Source: Arthrobacter frigidicola
GTDB lineage: Bacteria; Actinomycetota; Actinomycetes; Actinomycetales; Micrococcaceae
Assembly: GCA_003602285.1 (NCBI GenBank)
Contig: QZVU01000003.1
Span: 62,001-126,000, forward strand
DNA length: 64,000 nucleotides
Direction: 5' to 3'
Under the pieces are notes generated by a model. The model did no database searches. It was not told where the DNA came from and saw nothing but the letters and a program-made list of their open reading frames with translations. Below, one piece after another: positions 46,565-54,507 of this stretch (position 1 is its first letter; every line of letters starts with the position of its first letter). A program made the position numbers and the translations under genes.

Positions 46565-48717
46565 CGTGCTGATACTTCCTTCGCTGTTGGTTCCTGCGCT
46601 GCTGTCTCCTGCGCTGATGTTTGCTGATCTGCAGTGTCCTGATCGGCTTCCTGCCCGGCGGGTTCTCCGGCCGGGACGGCCTCCTCGACATGGATGCTTG
46701 CGACCACCTGATCGGCGCGCACCAGGTCCCCCGGTTTCAGGGTGAGGTGGACGGTTCCGGCGACGGCGGCCCGGAGCTGGTGCTCCATCTTCATCGCCTC
46801 GACGGCCAGGAGCACCTGGCCCTCCTCGACGGCGTCACCGTCGCTGACGGACACCGAGACGACGGTGCCCGGCATGGGGCTTCGCACGAGCGGGTCGGCT
46901 GTTCCGGCAGCACGGGCCACCAGCGCGAGCTGGGCCTGCAGGCGGGCGCTGCGGCTGAGCCGGCGCACCGAGACCGACCAGCCGCCCTCCCCCAGCCAGG
47001 ACACTCCGTCCGCGTGCACCATCGCCACACCGGTGCGCACGCCGTCCACGACGGCACCGCCTGCGGGATCGAGCCGGACGGTTTGGGTCGGCCCACCATC
47101 GACGGCCACCGCGAACGTCCCGTGCGACCCCGCGGAGTCGGCAGGCAGGATCGATACCTCGCGGACATCGTCGGGGCCCACCTCAAGGCTCAGCCGGCGC
47201 GGCCGGGGCACGCCCAGCCGGAAGCCGTCCCGGCGCTGCCAGGGCGGCAGCTCCGCTGCGGCGTGAGAGCCGCCGCCCTGCGCATCGGATGTGAGCATCC
47301 CGACGGCGAGGACGGCGAGTTCGGCGTCGGTCACGGTCCGGAAGGCAAGCCCCGGCAGTTTCCGCTCGATCAGCGTGGTGTCGAGCCGCGCGGCCCGGAC
47401 GTCCTCGTCGCCGATGAGCAGGCGCAAATATTCGGTGTTGGTATCGATGCCGAGCACCACCGAGGAGGCGAGCGCGGTATCGAGCCGGTCGAGGGCCTCG
47501 GTCCGGTCGGCACCCCACGCGATGACCTTGGAAAGCATCGGATCATAGGCGGCCGGGATGGTGAGCCCGGGCAGGAGAGAGCTGTCCACCCGGATCCCCT
47601 CGCCCGCCGGTTCCTCGAGGCGCAGCACCGTGCCCGAGGAGGGAAGGAAGCCTGCCTCCGGGTTCTCCGCGTAGACCCGCGCCTCAACCGCATGGCCGGT
47701 AAGCACGACGTCGTCCTGCCCGAAGGCGAGAGTCTCCCCTCCGGCGATGCGCACCTGCCACTCGACCAGATCGACGCCGGTGACGAGTTCGGTCACCGGG
47801 TGCTCCACCTGCAGGCGCGTGTTCATCTCCATGAAGAAGAACTCATCCGGCGAGGCATCCGAAACGAGGAACTCGACGGTGCCCGCCCCGGTGTAGTTCA
47901 CGCTGCGTGCGGCGTTGCAGGCTGCCTCGCCGATGCGGGCGCGGGTTGCCTCGGTGAGCAGGGCCGACGGCGCCTCCTCGATGACTTTCTGGTGGCGGCG
48001 CTGCAGGGAGCACTCACGCTCCCCCAGGTGGACGACGTTCCCGTGCTGGTCGGCCAGCACCTGAACCTCGATGTGGCGCGGGGTGGGGATGAGCCGTTCA
48101 AGGAACAGGGTGTCGTCGCCGAACGCGGAGGCGGCAACGCGCCGGGCGGTCAGCAGCACCGCTGGCAGTTCCTCCGGCTCGTACACGGCGTGCATGCCCT
48201 TCCCGCCGCCGCCGGCCGAAGGCTTGATGAGCAGCGGGTAGCCGATGTTTCCGGCCGCCTCGATCAGCTGCTCGTCCGTCAGGCCCGGCTCGGCGAGCCC
48301 CGGAACGACGGGAACGCCGTGTCCGGCCACATGGTTCTTCGAGCGGATCTTATCGCCCATGACGTTCAGTGCGTGAACGTCGGGGCCGATGAAGACGATG
48401 CCCTCCTCCGCCAGCGCCCGGGCGAACCCGGCGTTCTCGCTGAGGAACCCGTAGCCGGGGTGGACCGCTTCGGCACCGGTGCGCCGGCAGGCGGCGAGGA
48501 TCGCCTCGGCGCTGAGGTAGCTCTCGGCGGCGGAGGCGGGGCCGATCCGCATGGCGGTGTCGGCCTCCTGGACGTGGCGGGCCCCGGCGTCGGCGTCGCT
48601 GTAGACGGCGACGGAGCGGATGCCCAGGGAGCGCAGGGTGCGGATGACCCGGCAGGCGATCTCGCCTCGGTTGGCAACAAGGACCGTCGAGAACGGCGGC
48701 CGGTGGGGAGCAGTCAT
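46561..48717 (-). CDS. Acyl-CoA carboxylase alpha subunit (biotin carboxylase plus BCCP)
   Basis: 718 residues. The biotin-carboxylase half opens with VLVANRGEIACRVIRTLR and holds the ATP loop PSAGGGGKGM and the MEMNTRLQVEHPVTE segment. The C-terminal biotinyl domain has VEAMKMEH with the biotin-accepting lysine at about K643. An unusual Gln/Glu/Ala/Thr-rich tail of about 40 residues follows. Position equals mycobacterial accA1, so methylcrotonyl-CoA carboxylase is most likely. The ATG at 48717 lies 11 bp after the beta-subunit stop. Confidence 0.94.
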   Translation of the reverse strand: MTAPHRPPFSTVLVANRGEIACRVIRTLRSLGIRSVAVYSDADAGARHVQEADTAMRIGPASAAESYLSAEAILAACRRTGAEAVHPGYGFLSENAGFARALAEEGIVFIGPDVHALNVMGDKIRSKNHVAGHGVPVVPGLAEPGLTDEQLIEAAGNIGYPLLIKPSAGGGGKGMHAVYEPEELPAVLLTARRVAASAFGDDTLFLERLIPTPRHIEVQVLADQHGNVVHLGERECSLQRRHQKVIEEAPSALLTEATRARIGEAACNAARSVNYTGAGTVEFLVSDASPDEFFFMEMNTRLQVEHPVTELVTGVDLVEWQVRIAGGETLAFGQDDVVLTGHAVEARVYAENPEAGFLPSSGTVLRLEEPAGEGIRVDSSLLPGLTIPAAYDPMLSKVIAWGADRTEALDRLDTALASSVVLGIDTNTEYLRLLIGDEDVRAARLDTTLIERKLPGLAFRTVTDAELAVLAVGMLTSDAQGGGSHAAAELPPWQRRDGFRLGVPRPRRLSLEVGPDDVREVSILPADSAGSHGTFAVAVDGGPTQTVRLDPAGGAVVDGVRTGVAMVHADGVSWLGEGGWSVSVRRLSRSARLQAQLALVARAAGTADPLVRSPMPGTVVSVSVSDGDAVEEGQVLLAVEAMKMEHQLRAAVAGTVHLTLKPGDLVRADQVVASIHVEEAVPAGEPAGQEADQDTADQQTSAQETAAQEPTAKEVSAR

Positions 48718-48728
48718 GGGCAGGTCTC

Positions 48729-50333
48729 TCACATCCGGAAGAGGCCGAAGGAGGTCTCCGGCAGCGGGGTGTTGGCGCACACGTCAAGGGCGAGCCCGAG
48801 CACGGTGCGGGTGTCGGCGGGGTCGATGATCCCGTCGTCCCACAGCCGGGCCGTTGAGTAGTAGGGGCTTCCCTGGGCCTCGTACTGCTCCCGGATCGGG
48901 GCGGTGAAGGCCGCTTCCTCCTCGGCGCTCCACTCTTCCCCGCGCGCCTCGAGCTGGTCGCGCTTGACCGTGCTGAGCACCGAGGAGGCCTGGTTGCCGC
49001 CCATGACGGAGATGCGGCTCGCCGGCCACATCCACAGGAAGCGCGGGGAGTAAGCCCGCCCGCACATCGAATAGTTGCCGGCTCCGAAGGAGCCTCCGAT
49101 CACCACGGTGAGCTTGGGAACCCGGCAGGTGGCCACCGCGGTGACCATCTTGGCCCCGTTCTTGGCGATGCCGCCGGCCTCGGAGTCCCTGCCGACCATG
49201 AAGCCGGAGATGTTCTGCAGGAAGATCAGCGGGATGCCCCGCTGGTCGCACAGCTCGATGAAGTGGGCGCCCTTGAGCGCCGACTCGCTGAAGAGCACTC
49301 CGTTGTTGGCGACGATCCCGACCTTGTGCCCGTGCAGGGTGGCGAACCCGGTCACCAGCGTGGTGCCGTAGTCGCGCTTGAACTCGTGGAAGAGGCTTCC
49401 GTCGACGAGGCGCGCGATGACCTCGCGCACGTCGTAGGAGGCGTTGACGTCCACCGGAACGGCGCCGTAGAGCTCGTCGGTGTCGACGGCGGGCGGCTGC
49501 ACCGGAACGGTGCCCTCCGCCGGCCGCTGGACCGGAAGCGTCGAGATGATGTCGCGCACGATCTCGAGGGCGTGGTGGTCGTTCTCCGCGAGGTGGTCGG
49601 TGACTCCGGAGACCCGGGAGTGAAGCTCGCCGCCGCCGAGTTCCTCCGCCGTGACGACCTCGCCGATGGCGGCCTTCACCAGCGGCGGCCCGCCCAGGAA
49701 GATAGTGCCCTGGTTCCGGACGATCACCGTTTCATCGCTCATGGCCGGGACATAGGCGCCGCCTGCGGTGCAGGAGCCCAGAACGGCCGCGATCTGGGGG
49801 ATCTTCCGCGCCGACAGGGTGGCCTGGTTGTAGAAGATGCGGCCGAAGTGGTCGCGGTCGGGAAACACCTCGTCCTGCTTCGGCAGGTAGGCACCGCCGG
49901 AGTCGACGAGGTAGACGCACGGCAGGTTGTTCTCGAGCGCAATCTCCTGGGCCCGCAGGTGCTTCTTCACCGTGAGCGGGTAATAGGTGCCGCCCTTGAC
50001 CGTCGCGTCATTGGAGATGACCAGCACGTGCCGCCCGTGGACCAGGCCGATGCCCGCGATGACGCCGGCTCCCGGGGACTCGTCGTCGTACATGCCGTTG
50101 GCCGCCAGCGGCGCGATTTCGAGGAAGGGGCTGCCGTCGTCGAGCAGGAAGTCGATGCGTTCGCGCGGCAGGAGCTTGCCGCGGGCAACGTGCCGTTCGC
50201 GGGACCGCGGCGGTCCGCCCAGAGCGGTTTCCGCGAGGCGGTCGCGGAGTTCCGCGGCCAGGCGGCGCTGCGCCTCGTCGTTCTCCAAGAAATCCAGCGA
50301 GGTGGTGTCCACCTTCGACGTGAGCGTCTCCAT
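48729..50333 (-). CDS. Acyl-CoA carboxylase beta subunit (carboxyltransferase)
   Basis: 534-residue crotonase-fold carboxyltransferase with [20 protein letters not shown], the oxyanion Gly-Gly segments [14 protein letters not shown] and [16 protein letters not shown], and in the second half [11 protein letters not shown] and [14 protein letters not shown]. The fit is best to methylcrotonyl-CoA carboxylases (mycobacterial accD1). It is the first gene of the seven-gene leucine operon. The ATG at 50333 has an AGGGAAGAG site before it and is divergent from the TetR gene. Confidence 0.93.
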   Translation of the reverse strand: METLTSKVDTTSLDFLENDEAQRRLAAELRDRLAETALGGPPRSRERHVARGKLLPRERIDFLLDDGSPFLEIAPLAANGMYDDESPGAGVIAGIGLVHGRHVLVISNDATVKGGTYYPLTVKKHLRAQEIALENNLPCVYLVDSGGAYLPKQDEVFPDRDHFGRIFYNQATLSARKIPQIAAVLGSCTAGGAYVPAMSDETVIVRNQGTIFLGGPPLVKAAIGEVVTAEELGGGELHSRVSGVTDHLAENDHHALEIVRDIISTLPVQRPAEGTVPVQPPAVDTDELYGAVPVDVNASYDVREVIARLVDGSLFHEFKRDYGTTLVTGFATLHGHKVGIVANNGVLFSESALKGAHFIELCDQRGIPLIFLQNISGFMVGRDSEAGGIAKNGAKMVTAVATCRVPKLTVVIGGSFGAGNYSMCGRAYSPRFLWMWPASRISVMGGNQASSVLSTVKRDQLEARGEEWSAEEEAAFTAPIREQYEAQGSPYYSTARLWDDGIIDPADTRTVLGLALDVCANTPLPETSFGLFRM

Positions 50334-50357
50334 CGACTCTTCCCTTAAACAACTTAA

Positions 50358-50373
50358 GTTAGTAAGCACTAAC
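50358..50373. promoter_or_regulatory. TetR operator 1
   Basis: GTTAGTAAGCACTAAC has perfect 6-bp arms GTTAGT/ACTAAC with a 4-bp centre. It lies between the divergent carboxylase operon and the TetR gene, 24 bp before the carboxylase ATG. Confidence 0.7.
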
Positions 50374-50381
50374 CGAATTTA

Positions 50382-50399
50382 GGTTAGTGGCTATTAACC
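50382..50399. promoter_or_regulatory. TetR operator 2
   Basis: GGTTAGTGGCTATTAACC has 7-bp arms with one mismatch and the same 4-bp centre as operator 1. Its centre is 25 bp from that of operator 1. Common core: GTTAGT-N4-AYTAAC. Confidence 0.62.
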
Positions 50400-50450
50400 G
50401 GCCTGTCCACCACAATAAGAGCACATTCACCAGCCGCGAAGGATATTTCC

Positions 50451-51062
50451 ATGGAATCACCGCCCACCGTCGACCGGGTTACGGGCCGCAGCCTGGCCAA
50501 GGCCTCGCGGCGCGCCGCCCTTCTGAGCGCGGCGGCCCAGCTTTTTGCCGAGCGCGGGTACAACGGTGTCTCCATTGAGGACCTCGGTGCTGCTGCGGGC
50601 GTCAGCGGGCCGGCCGTCTACCGCCACTTCAGCGGCAAGCCCGCAGTGCTCTCGGCACTGCTGACAGGAGTCAGTGAGGACCTCCTCGACGGCGGCCGGG
50701 CCGTCCTGGCCAACTCCGCCGACGCCGACAGCGCACTGCGCGGACTCATCGAGTTCCAGGTCGATTTCGCGCTCAGCAACGCCAACGTCATCCGCGTCCA
50801 GGACCGCGACCTCAGCAGCCTGTCCCGCGAGGACGCCCAGACGGTGAGGTCACTGCAGCGCCGCTACCTCGAGGTGTGGGTCGAGGCGATGGCCGACCGC
50901 ACTCCGGGTGCGGACCTCGTACAGCTGCGCCGCAAGGCCCACGCGGTGTTCGGACTCATCAACTCAACCCCCCATACCACCCAGGGCAGCAGGAGCAGCA
51001 GGGATCTCGGCGGCCTGCGTCTCCTCCTGGAGAACATGGCCTGGGCCGCCCTGAACGCCTGA
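50451..51062 (+). CDS. TetR family repressor of the leucine-degradation operon
   Basis: 203 residues. The N-terminal helix-turn-helix reads RRAALLSAAAQLFAERGYNG and then VSIEDLGAAAGVSGPAVYRHF, followed by SGKPAVLSALL and a variable ligand-binding domain. A GAAGGA site lies 7 nt before the ATG. Two like operators lie between it and the operon. An acyl-CoA or related intermediate is the likely ligand. TetR-type LiuQ plays this role in some proteobacteria; orthology is not claimed. Confidence 0.88.
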   Translation: MESPPTVDRVTGRSLAKASRRAALLSAAAQLFAERGYNGVSIEDLGAAAGVSGPAVYRHFSGKPAVLSALLTGVSEDLLDGGRAVLANSADADSALRGLIEFQVDFALSNANVIRVQDRDLSSLSREDAQTVRSLQRRYLEVWVEAMADRTPGADLVQLRRKAHAVFGLINSTPHTTQGSRSSRDLGGLRLLLENMAWAALNA

Positions 51063-51111
51063 GCCCGGCATCCGCCTGACCCGCAGGTACGCTGGTTCCT
51101 TACCGATACCG

Positions 51112-51179
51112 ACAGTGCCCCCTAACCAACAGTGCCCCCTGACCAACAGTGCCTCCTAACCAACAGTGCCCCCTAACCG
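51112..51179. repeat. Four tandem 17-bp repeats
   Basis: Four head-to-tail copies of ACAGTGCCCCCTAACCA (51112, 51129, 51146, 51163) with one or two changes each. They occupy the gap between TetR and the GNAT gene and end 11 bp before its GTG. Each copy holds CTAACC, which matches the outer half of the TetR operators. There are no spacers, so this is not a CRISPR array. Confidence 0.85.
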
Positions 51180-51190
51180 AAAGTTCCGCC

Positions 51191-51658
51191 GTGATTGAAC
51201 TCCGCCCCGTTGAAGCCGCCGACCTGGATAAGTTCTTCACCCACCAGCTGGACCCGAGCGCCAACCACATGGCGGGCTTCGCCGCGAAGAACCCATCGGA
51301 CCGCGGGGTCTTCGACCACCACTGGCAGGACATCCTCAACAACCCCAGGATCACGGTGCGCACCATCCTCGCGGACGGCGAGGTCGTCGGCAGCATCCTC
51401 GCCTACAAGGACGAGGAAACCCCCGAAATCAGCTACTGGGTGGACAAGGCCCGCTGGGGCCAGGGCATTACGACGGCGGCGGTGGGCCAGTTCCTCACCG
51501 AGGTGACCGAACGCCCCCTGCGCGCCCGGGCCGTGGTCGACAATGTCAGCTCAATCCGCATCCTTGAGCGGTGGGGCTTCCAGCGCGTCGGCGAGGCCCA
51601 GGGTTTCGCCAACGCCCGCGGCGCTGTGGTCAAGGAACTGATCCTCGAACTGCCCTGA
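51191..51658 (+). CDS. GNAT family N-acetyltransferase, RimJ-like
   Basis: 155 residues starting at GTG 51191 (VIELRPVEAADLDKFF). Visible parts are the ISYWVDKARWGQGITTAAV acetyl-CoA loop (Q/RxxGxG-type) and the final NVSSIRILERWGFQRVGEA. This resembles the RimJ/RimL-type group that acetylates N-termini or antibiotics. An earlier in-frame start would lie within the tandem repeats and is unlikely. The substrate is unknown. Confidence 0.82.
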   Translation: MIELRPVEAADLDKFFTHQLDPSANHMAGFAAKNPSDRGVFDHHWQDILNNPRITVRTILADGEVVGSILAYKDEETPEISYWVDKARWGQGITTAAVGQFLTEVTERPLRARAVVDNVSSIRILERWGFQRVGEAQGFANARGAVVKELILELP

Positions 51659-51798
51659 GCCGGCCGGAACCGCGCTGAGCCGGCGGAGGGCGAGGCCGGG
51701 GCTGCGCGACGGCGAGGCCGGGGCTGGACGACGGCGAGGCCGGGGCCGCGGCTCTCGGTCGGGCGGGCCCGCCGTCCGTCACCGCGGCGCCCGCTCAG

Positions 51799-51888
51799 GC
51801 GCCTTCGACGGCGGGCTCCGCGGCCTCCGCGCCTTCGACGTCGCGCCCCGCGGCCTACGCGCCTTCGACGTCGCGCTCCGCGGCCTCA
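51799..51888. repeat. Three tandem 30-bp repeats spanning the MFS gene end
   Basis: Units 51799-51828, 51829-51858 and 51859-51888 share GCGCCTTCGACG and GCGGCCT. The last unit encodes the C-terminal EAAERDVEGA of the MFS protein. The middle unit differs by one base that creates its stop codon. The remaining two units would continue the reading frame. Confidence 0.85.
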
Positions 51889-53129
51889 ATCGCCGGTTCG
51901 GTCACCATCCGCATGCCCAGCAGCAGCGCCAGGGACAGGATGCCCATCGAAGCGAACACCGTGGTCAGCCCGAAGTACTGCGCCACCAGCCCGCCGGCGG
52001 CCGCGCCCGCCGGCATGGTGCCCCAGGCCAGCAGGCGGTAGGCGCTGTTGACCCGTCCGAGCAGCCGGTCCGGAGTGATCCGCTGCCGCAGCGAGACCGA
52101 AACAACGTTCCAGACGGCGATGGCCACCCCGCCCAGGAAGAAGGCCAGGCCAATGAGCACCGGGTCTGCTGTCACGGCCGGGATCCCGACGAGGGGCACG
52201 CTCGCAAGGATCGCCACGGCCAGGGACCTGGAGCGTCCCAACCGCTTCTCGATCCCCTCGGCGACGAGCGAGCCGAGCACGCTTCCGACGGCGATCGAGG
52301 TCAGCAGCAGCCCGAAACCGGGCTCCGAAAGCTTCATGGCCGATCCGGGTCCGACGGCGAAGAGCACGAAGACGGTGAACGCCGCGCTGGTGGCGAAGTT
52401 GAAGCCTCCGACCATTGCCGCAAGCGTGCGCAGCAGCGGCCTGCTCCACAGGAACCGCAACCCCTCGGCGATGTCCGCACGCATTGAGGTGGATGTGGTC
52501 CGCTCGACCCGGAAACCACCGCGCACGAACAGCAGTGCTCCCACCGCGCAGACCCACAGGGCCGCCGGGACGGTCAGGGCCAGGGTGGCTCCCGCGACGA
52601 CGAGCGCTCCCCCGAGCGGTGGCCCGATGAACTGGTTCGCCGTCAGTTCCACCGCGAAGAGCCGGCCGTTGGCCCGCGAGAGTACCGGCCGGGGCACCAC
52701 CTGCGGCAGGATCGACTGGGCCGAGGTGTCGTAGGCGGTCTCGGAGCAGCCGATGCCGAACGCCACAAGGTAGAGGGCCCAGATCGGCTCCGCCCCGGAC
52801 AGCAGGGCGGCAACGAGGGCGAGGAGAAGCGCGGCGCGAGCGGTGTTGGCCGTAAGCATGATCCGGCGGCGGTCGCCGCGGTCGGCGAGCGCTCCGGCGG
52901 GGAGCGCGAAGAACAACCACGGCAGCGACAGGGCGACGGCGAGCCCGGCAATCAGCGTCGGGGAATCGGTGAAGCGCAGGGCAATCAGCGGCAGGGCGAC
53001 CTTGAGGACGCCGTCGGCGAGGTTCGAGAAGCCCGAAGCGGTCCACAGCGTCCAGAACGGGGCCCCGAGCGGCTGCCGTTCGCCATCGGGCACCGCATCC
53101 CCGGGAGGGTGCCCTCCATCCTCCACCAC
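51855..53129 (-). CDS. MFS transporter, enterobactin-exporter-like (MFS_3)
   Basis: 424 residues with about 12 helices. Typical blocks are FWTLWTASGFSNLADGVLKVALPL, GALADRGDRRRIML after helix 2-3, and a later RQRITPDRLLGRVNSAYRLL. The start is GTG at 53129. It is most like the MFS_3 efflux group with unknown substrate. The C-terminal EAAERDVEGA is the first of three repeated decapeptide units; a TAG in the second (TAG where the other units have GAG) ends the protein 20 residues early. Confidence 0.85.
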   Translation of the reverse strand: MVEDGGHPPGDAVPDGERQPLGAPFWTLWTASGFSNLADGVLKVALPLIALRFTDSPTLIAGLAVALSLPWLFFALPAGALADRGDRRRIMLTANTARAALLLALVAALLSGAEPIWALYLVAFGIGCSETAYDTSAQSILPQVVPRPVLSRANGRLFAVELTANQFIGPPLGGALVVAGATLALTVPAALWVCAVGALLFVRGGFRVERTTSTSMRADIAEGLRFLWSRPLLRTLAAMVGGFNFATSAAFTVFVLFAVGPGSAMKLSEPGFGLLLTSIAVGSVLGSLVAEGIEKRLGRSRSLAVAILASVPLVGIPAVTADPVLIGLAFFLGGVAIAVWNVVSVSLRQRITPDRLLGRVNSAYRLLAWGTMPAGAAAGGLVAQYFGLTTVFASMGILSLALLLGMRMVTEPAIEAAERDVEGA

Positions 53130-53533
53130 GGAATCCCCGTCCTATCTCCGGCCGGCGCGAGCCGCCGGCGGCGTTCGCCGGCGCAGCCCGCCGGCACAGC
53201 CTGCGGTCGCTTCGGCCGTTCTCTTCGGCCGTTAGCTCCAACCCGTCGAGAGCATTCGCTCCCCAAGGTCCAAGTAAAGCGCTATTCGACGAAGCGCCAC
53301 CTCGGGCGCGCCGCACCAGGCAGCCGGCCGAGGGTCGTGACTTTGAGCCCGCCTGTCCCGCCCTAAGCGGAACAACTCCCGGCACCTCCAGGGCAAGGCA
53401 CGGTGCGATCGGGTGACGCACCCGGGTGGAACGGCATGCGCCGCCCGACCGCCGACGGCGCCTCCGCCCGGTGCGGTTCACCGGGCGCGGCTCAGCGGGT
53501 GCGGTTCACCGGGTGCGGTTCAGCGGGTCCCGT
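53130..53533. other. 404-bp intergenic region, GC-rich, no gene seen
   Basis: Upstream of the MFS gene and downstream of the DHFR-like gene. It contains GC-rich inverted segments (53145-53190) and, at its right end, a 14-bp tandem repeat. No open frame has coding character, and no clear promoter is visible apart from a weak TAGGAC near the MFS start. Confidence 0.6.
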
Positions 53534-53540
53534 TCAGCGG
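53471..53540. repeat. Five tandem 14-bp repeats at the DHFR-like gene end
   Basis: Units of consensus GTGCGGTTCASCGG run from 53471 to 53540, each with one to three changes. The last unit contains the stop codon of the DHFR-like gene, so the array looks like repeated copying of the gene's final codons (Thr-Arg-stop). Confidence 0.75.
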
Positions 53541-54091
53541 GTCCGGTAGCGCGCGTAGATCAGTCCGCTGTCGAAGGCGCGCTCCTCGATCAGGTCGAGA
53601 TCCAGCCTCACGCCGTCGGGGAAGAACCGCTTGCCACCCCCGACCACACTCGTGGTGATGAACAGGTGGTACTCGTCCACCAGACCGGCCGCGATCGCCT
53701 GAGCCGCGAGGTTCGGACCATCGACGCTGAGGTCGGAGTCGGACTCCTCCTTGAGCCTGCGCACCGCATCAGGGTCGAAGGTCCGCTCGATCCGGGTCTT
53801 CGCGCTTGACGCGGCCTCCAGCGTCGTGGAGTACACGATCTTTTCCGCGGCCTGCCAGTCGCGGGCATACTGCAGGATGTGCGGAGGCACGTCGGGCAGG
53901 GTGTGCGCCGTCTCCCAGAACACCATCGTCTCGTACATCCGCCGGCCGTAGAGGAAGGTGCGGACGGGGCGGAAAATGTCACCGATGAAGGTGTGCACCT
54001 CCTCGACCTCGGCCCCGGCGCCAAGGTCGCCCTCCGCCGCCTCCGCGTAGCCGTCGAGCGAGGTGATCATCGAGTAGATCAGCTTTGCCAT
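53534..54091 (-). CDS. RibD C-terminal/dihydrofolate reductase-like protein
   Basis: 185 residues of the YyaP/YwjB-type reductase family. It opens with MAKLIYSMITSLDGY and has TFLYGRRMYETMVFWE, then DLSVDGPNLAAQAIAAGLVDEY and GGGKRFFPDG. The ATG is at 54091. These proteins bind NADPH but often lack a known substrate. It is a lone gene flanked by repeats on both sides. Confidence 0.87.
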   Translation of the reverse strand: MAKLIYSMITSLDGYAEAAEGDLGAGAEVEEVHTFIGDIFRPVRTFLYGRRMYETMVFWETAHTLPDVPPHILQYARDWQAAEKIVYSTTLEAASSAKTRIERTFDPDAVRRLKEESDSDLSVDGPNLAAQAIAAGLVDEYHLFITTSVVGGGKRFFPDGVRLDLDLIEERAFDSGLIYARYRTR

Positions 54092-54361
54092 GCTTCTCCT
54101 TCGGGTACGCGGGGCACTCTGCGCGGTCTGCACGCGGTTCGAGCGCGGTCCGGCAGGGGCCGCTGCACGAACCGAAACGGACCGGAACCAACCGGAACGG
54201 AACGGAACGACCGGCCGGCCGGTCCCCCTCGACCGCCGGATTTCCGACGAAGCGTACCCCGGGCTGCCCGCCCGGCTCCACCATTCCGGCACCTGCCGAT
54301 CCCGCCCATGCCAATCCACCCCTGCCTCCCGCTGCCCCCCCGCTGCCCCCGCTGTGCCCCA

Positions 54362-54437
54362 CGGCGCCCACGGCGCCCACGGCGCCCGCCACGCCCGCTG
54401 TGCCCCCACGGCGCCCGCCACGCCCGCTGTGCCCCCA
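54362..54437. repeat. C-rich tandem arrays: 9-bp and 29-bp units
   Basis: Two copies of CGGCGCCCA (54362-54379) are followed by two identical 29-bp units (54380-54408 and 54409-54437), each beginning CGGCGCCCGCC and ending GTGCCCCCA. The bottom strand is G-rich and could fold into G-quadruplex structures. There are no spacers. Confidence 0.8.
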
Positions 54438-54495
54438 CGGCGCCACAGCGCCCGTCTCGTCCGCATAGAGCCCGCCGCGCCCGCCGGAGCGCGGG

Positions 54496-54501
54496 TAGTC
54501 T
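54496..54501 (+). promoter_or_regulatory. Candidate -10 of the DUF2252 gene, leaderless
   Basis: TAGTCT followed by 6 nt and the ATG at 54508. No ribosome site is present. The spacing is the same as at moaA. Confidence 0.4.
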
Positions 54502-54507
54502 GACTCC

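Larger units (their letters stand above)
54092..54507. other. 416-bp intergenic region made largely of low-complexity repeats
   Basis: Left part: runs of GGAAC-type repeats (54175-54215). Right part: C-rich arrays described separately. No open frame looks coding; long open frames on the minus strand here arise from the skewed composition. The right end supplies a TAGTCT hexamer for the DUF2252 gene. Confidence 0.6.

Noticed and set aside
51112-51179. CRISPR-like short repeats
   Set aside because: Units are head-to-tail without spacers, and no cas genes are in the window.
54380-54437. 29-bp repeats as a mini-CRISPR
   Set aside because: Two directly abutting identical units, no spacers.
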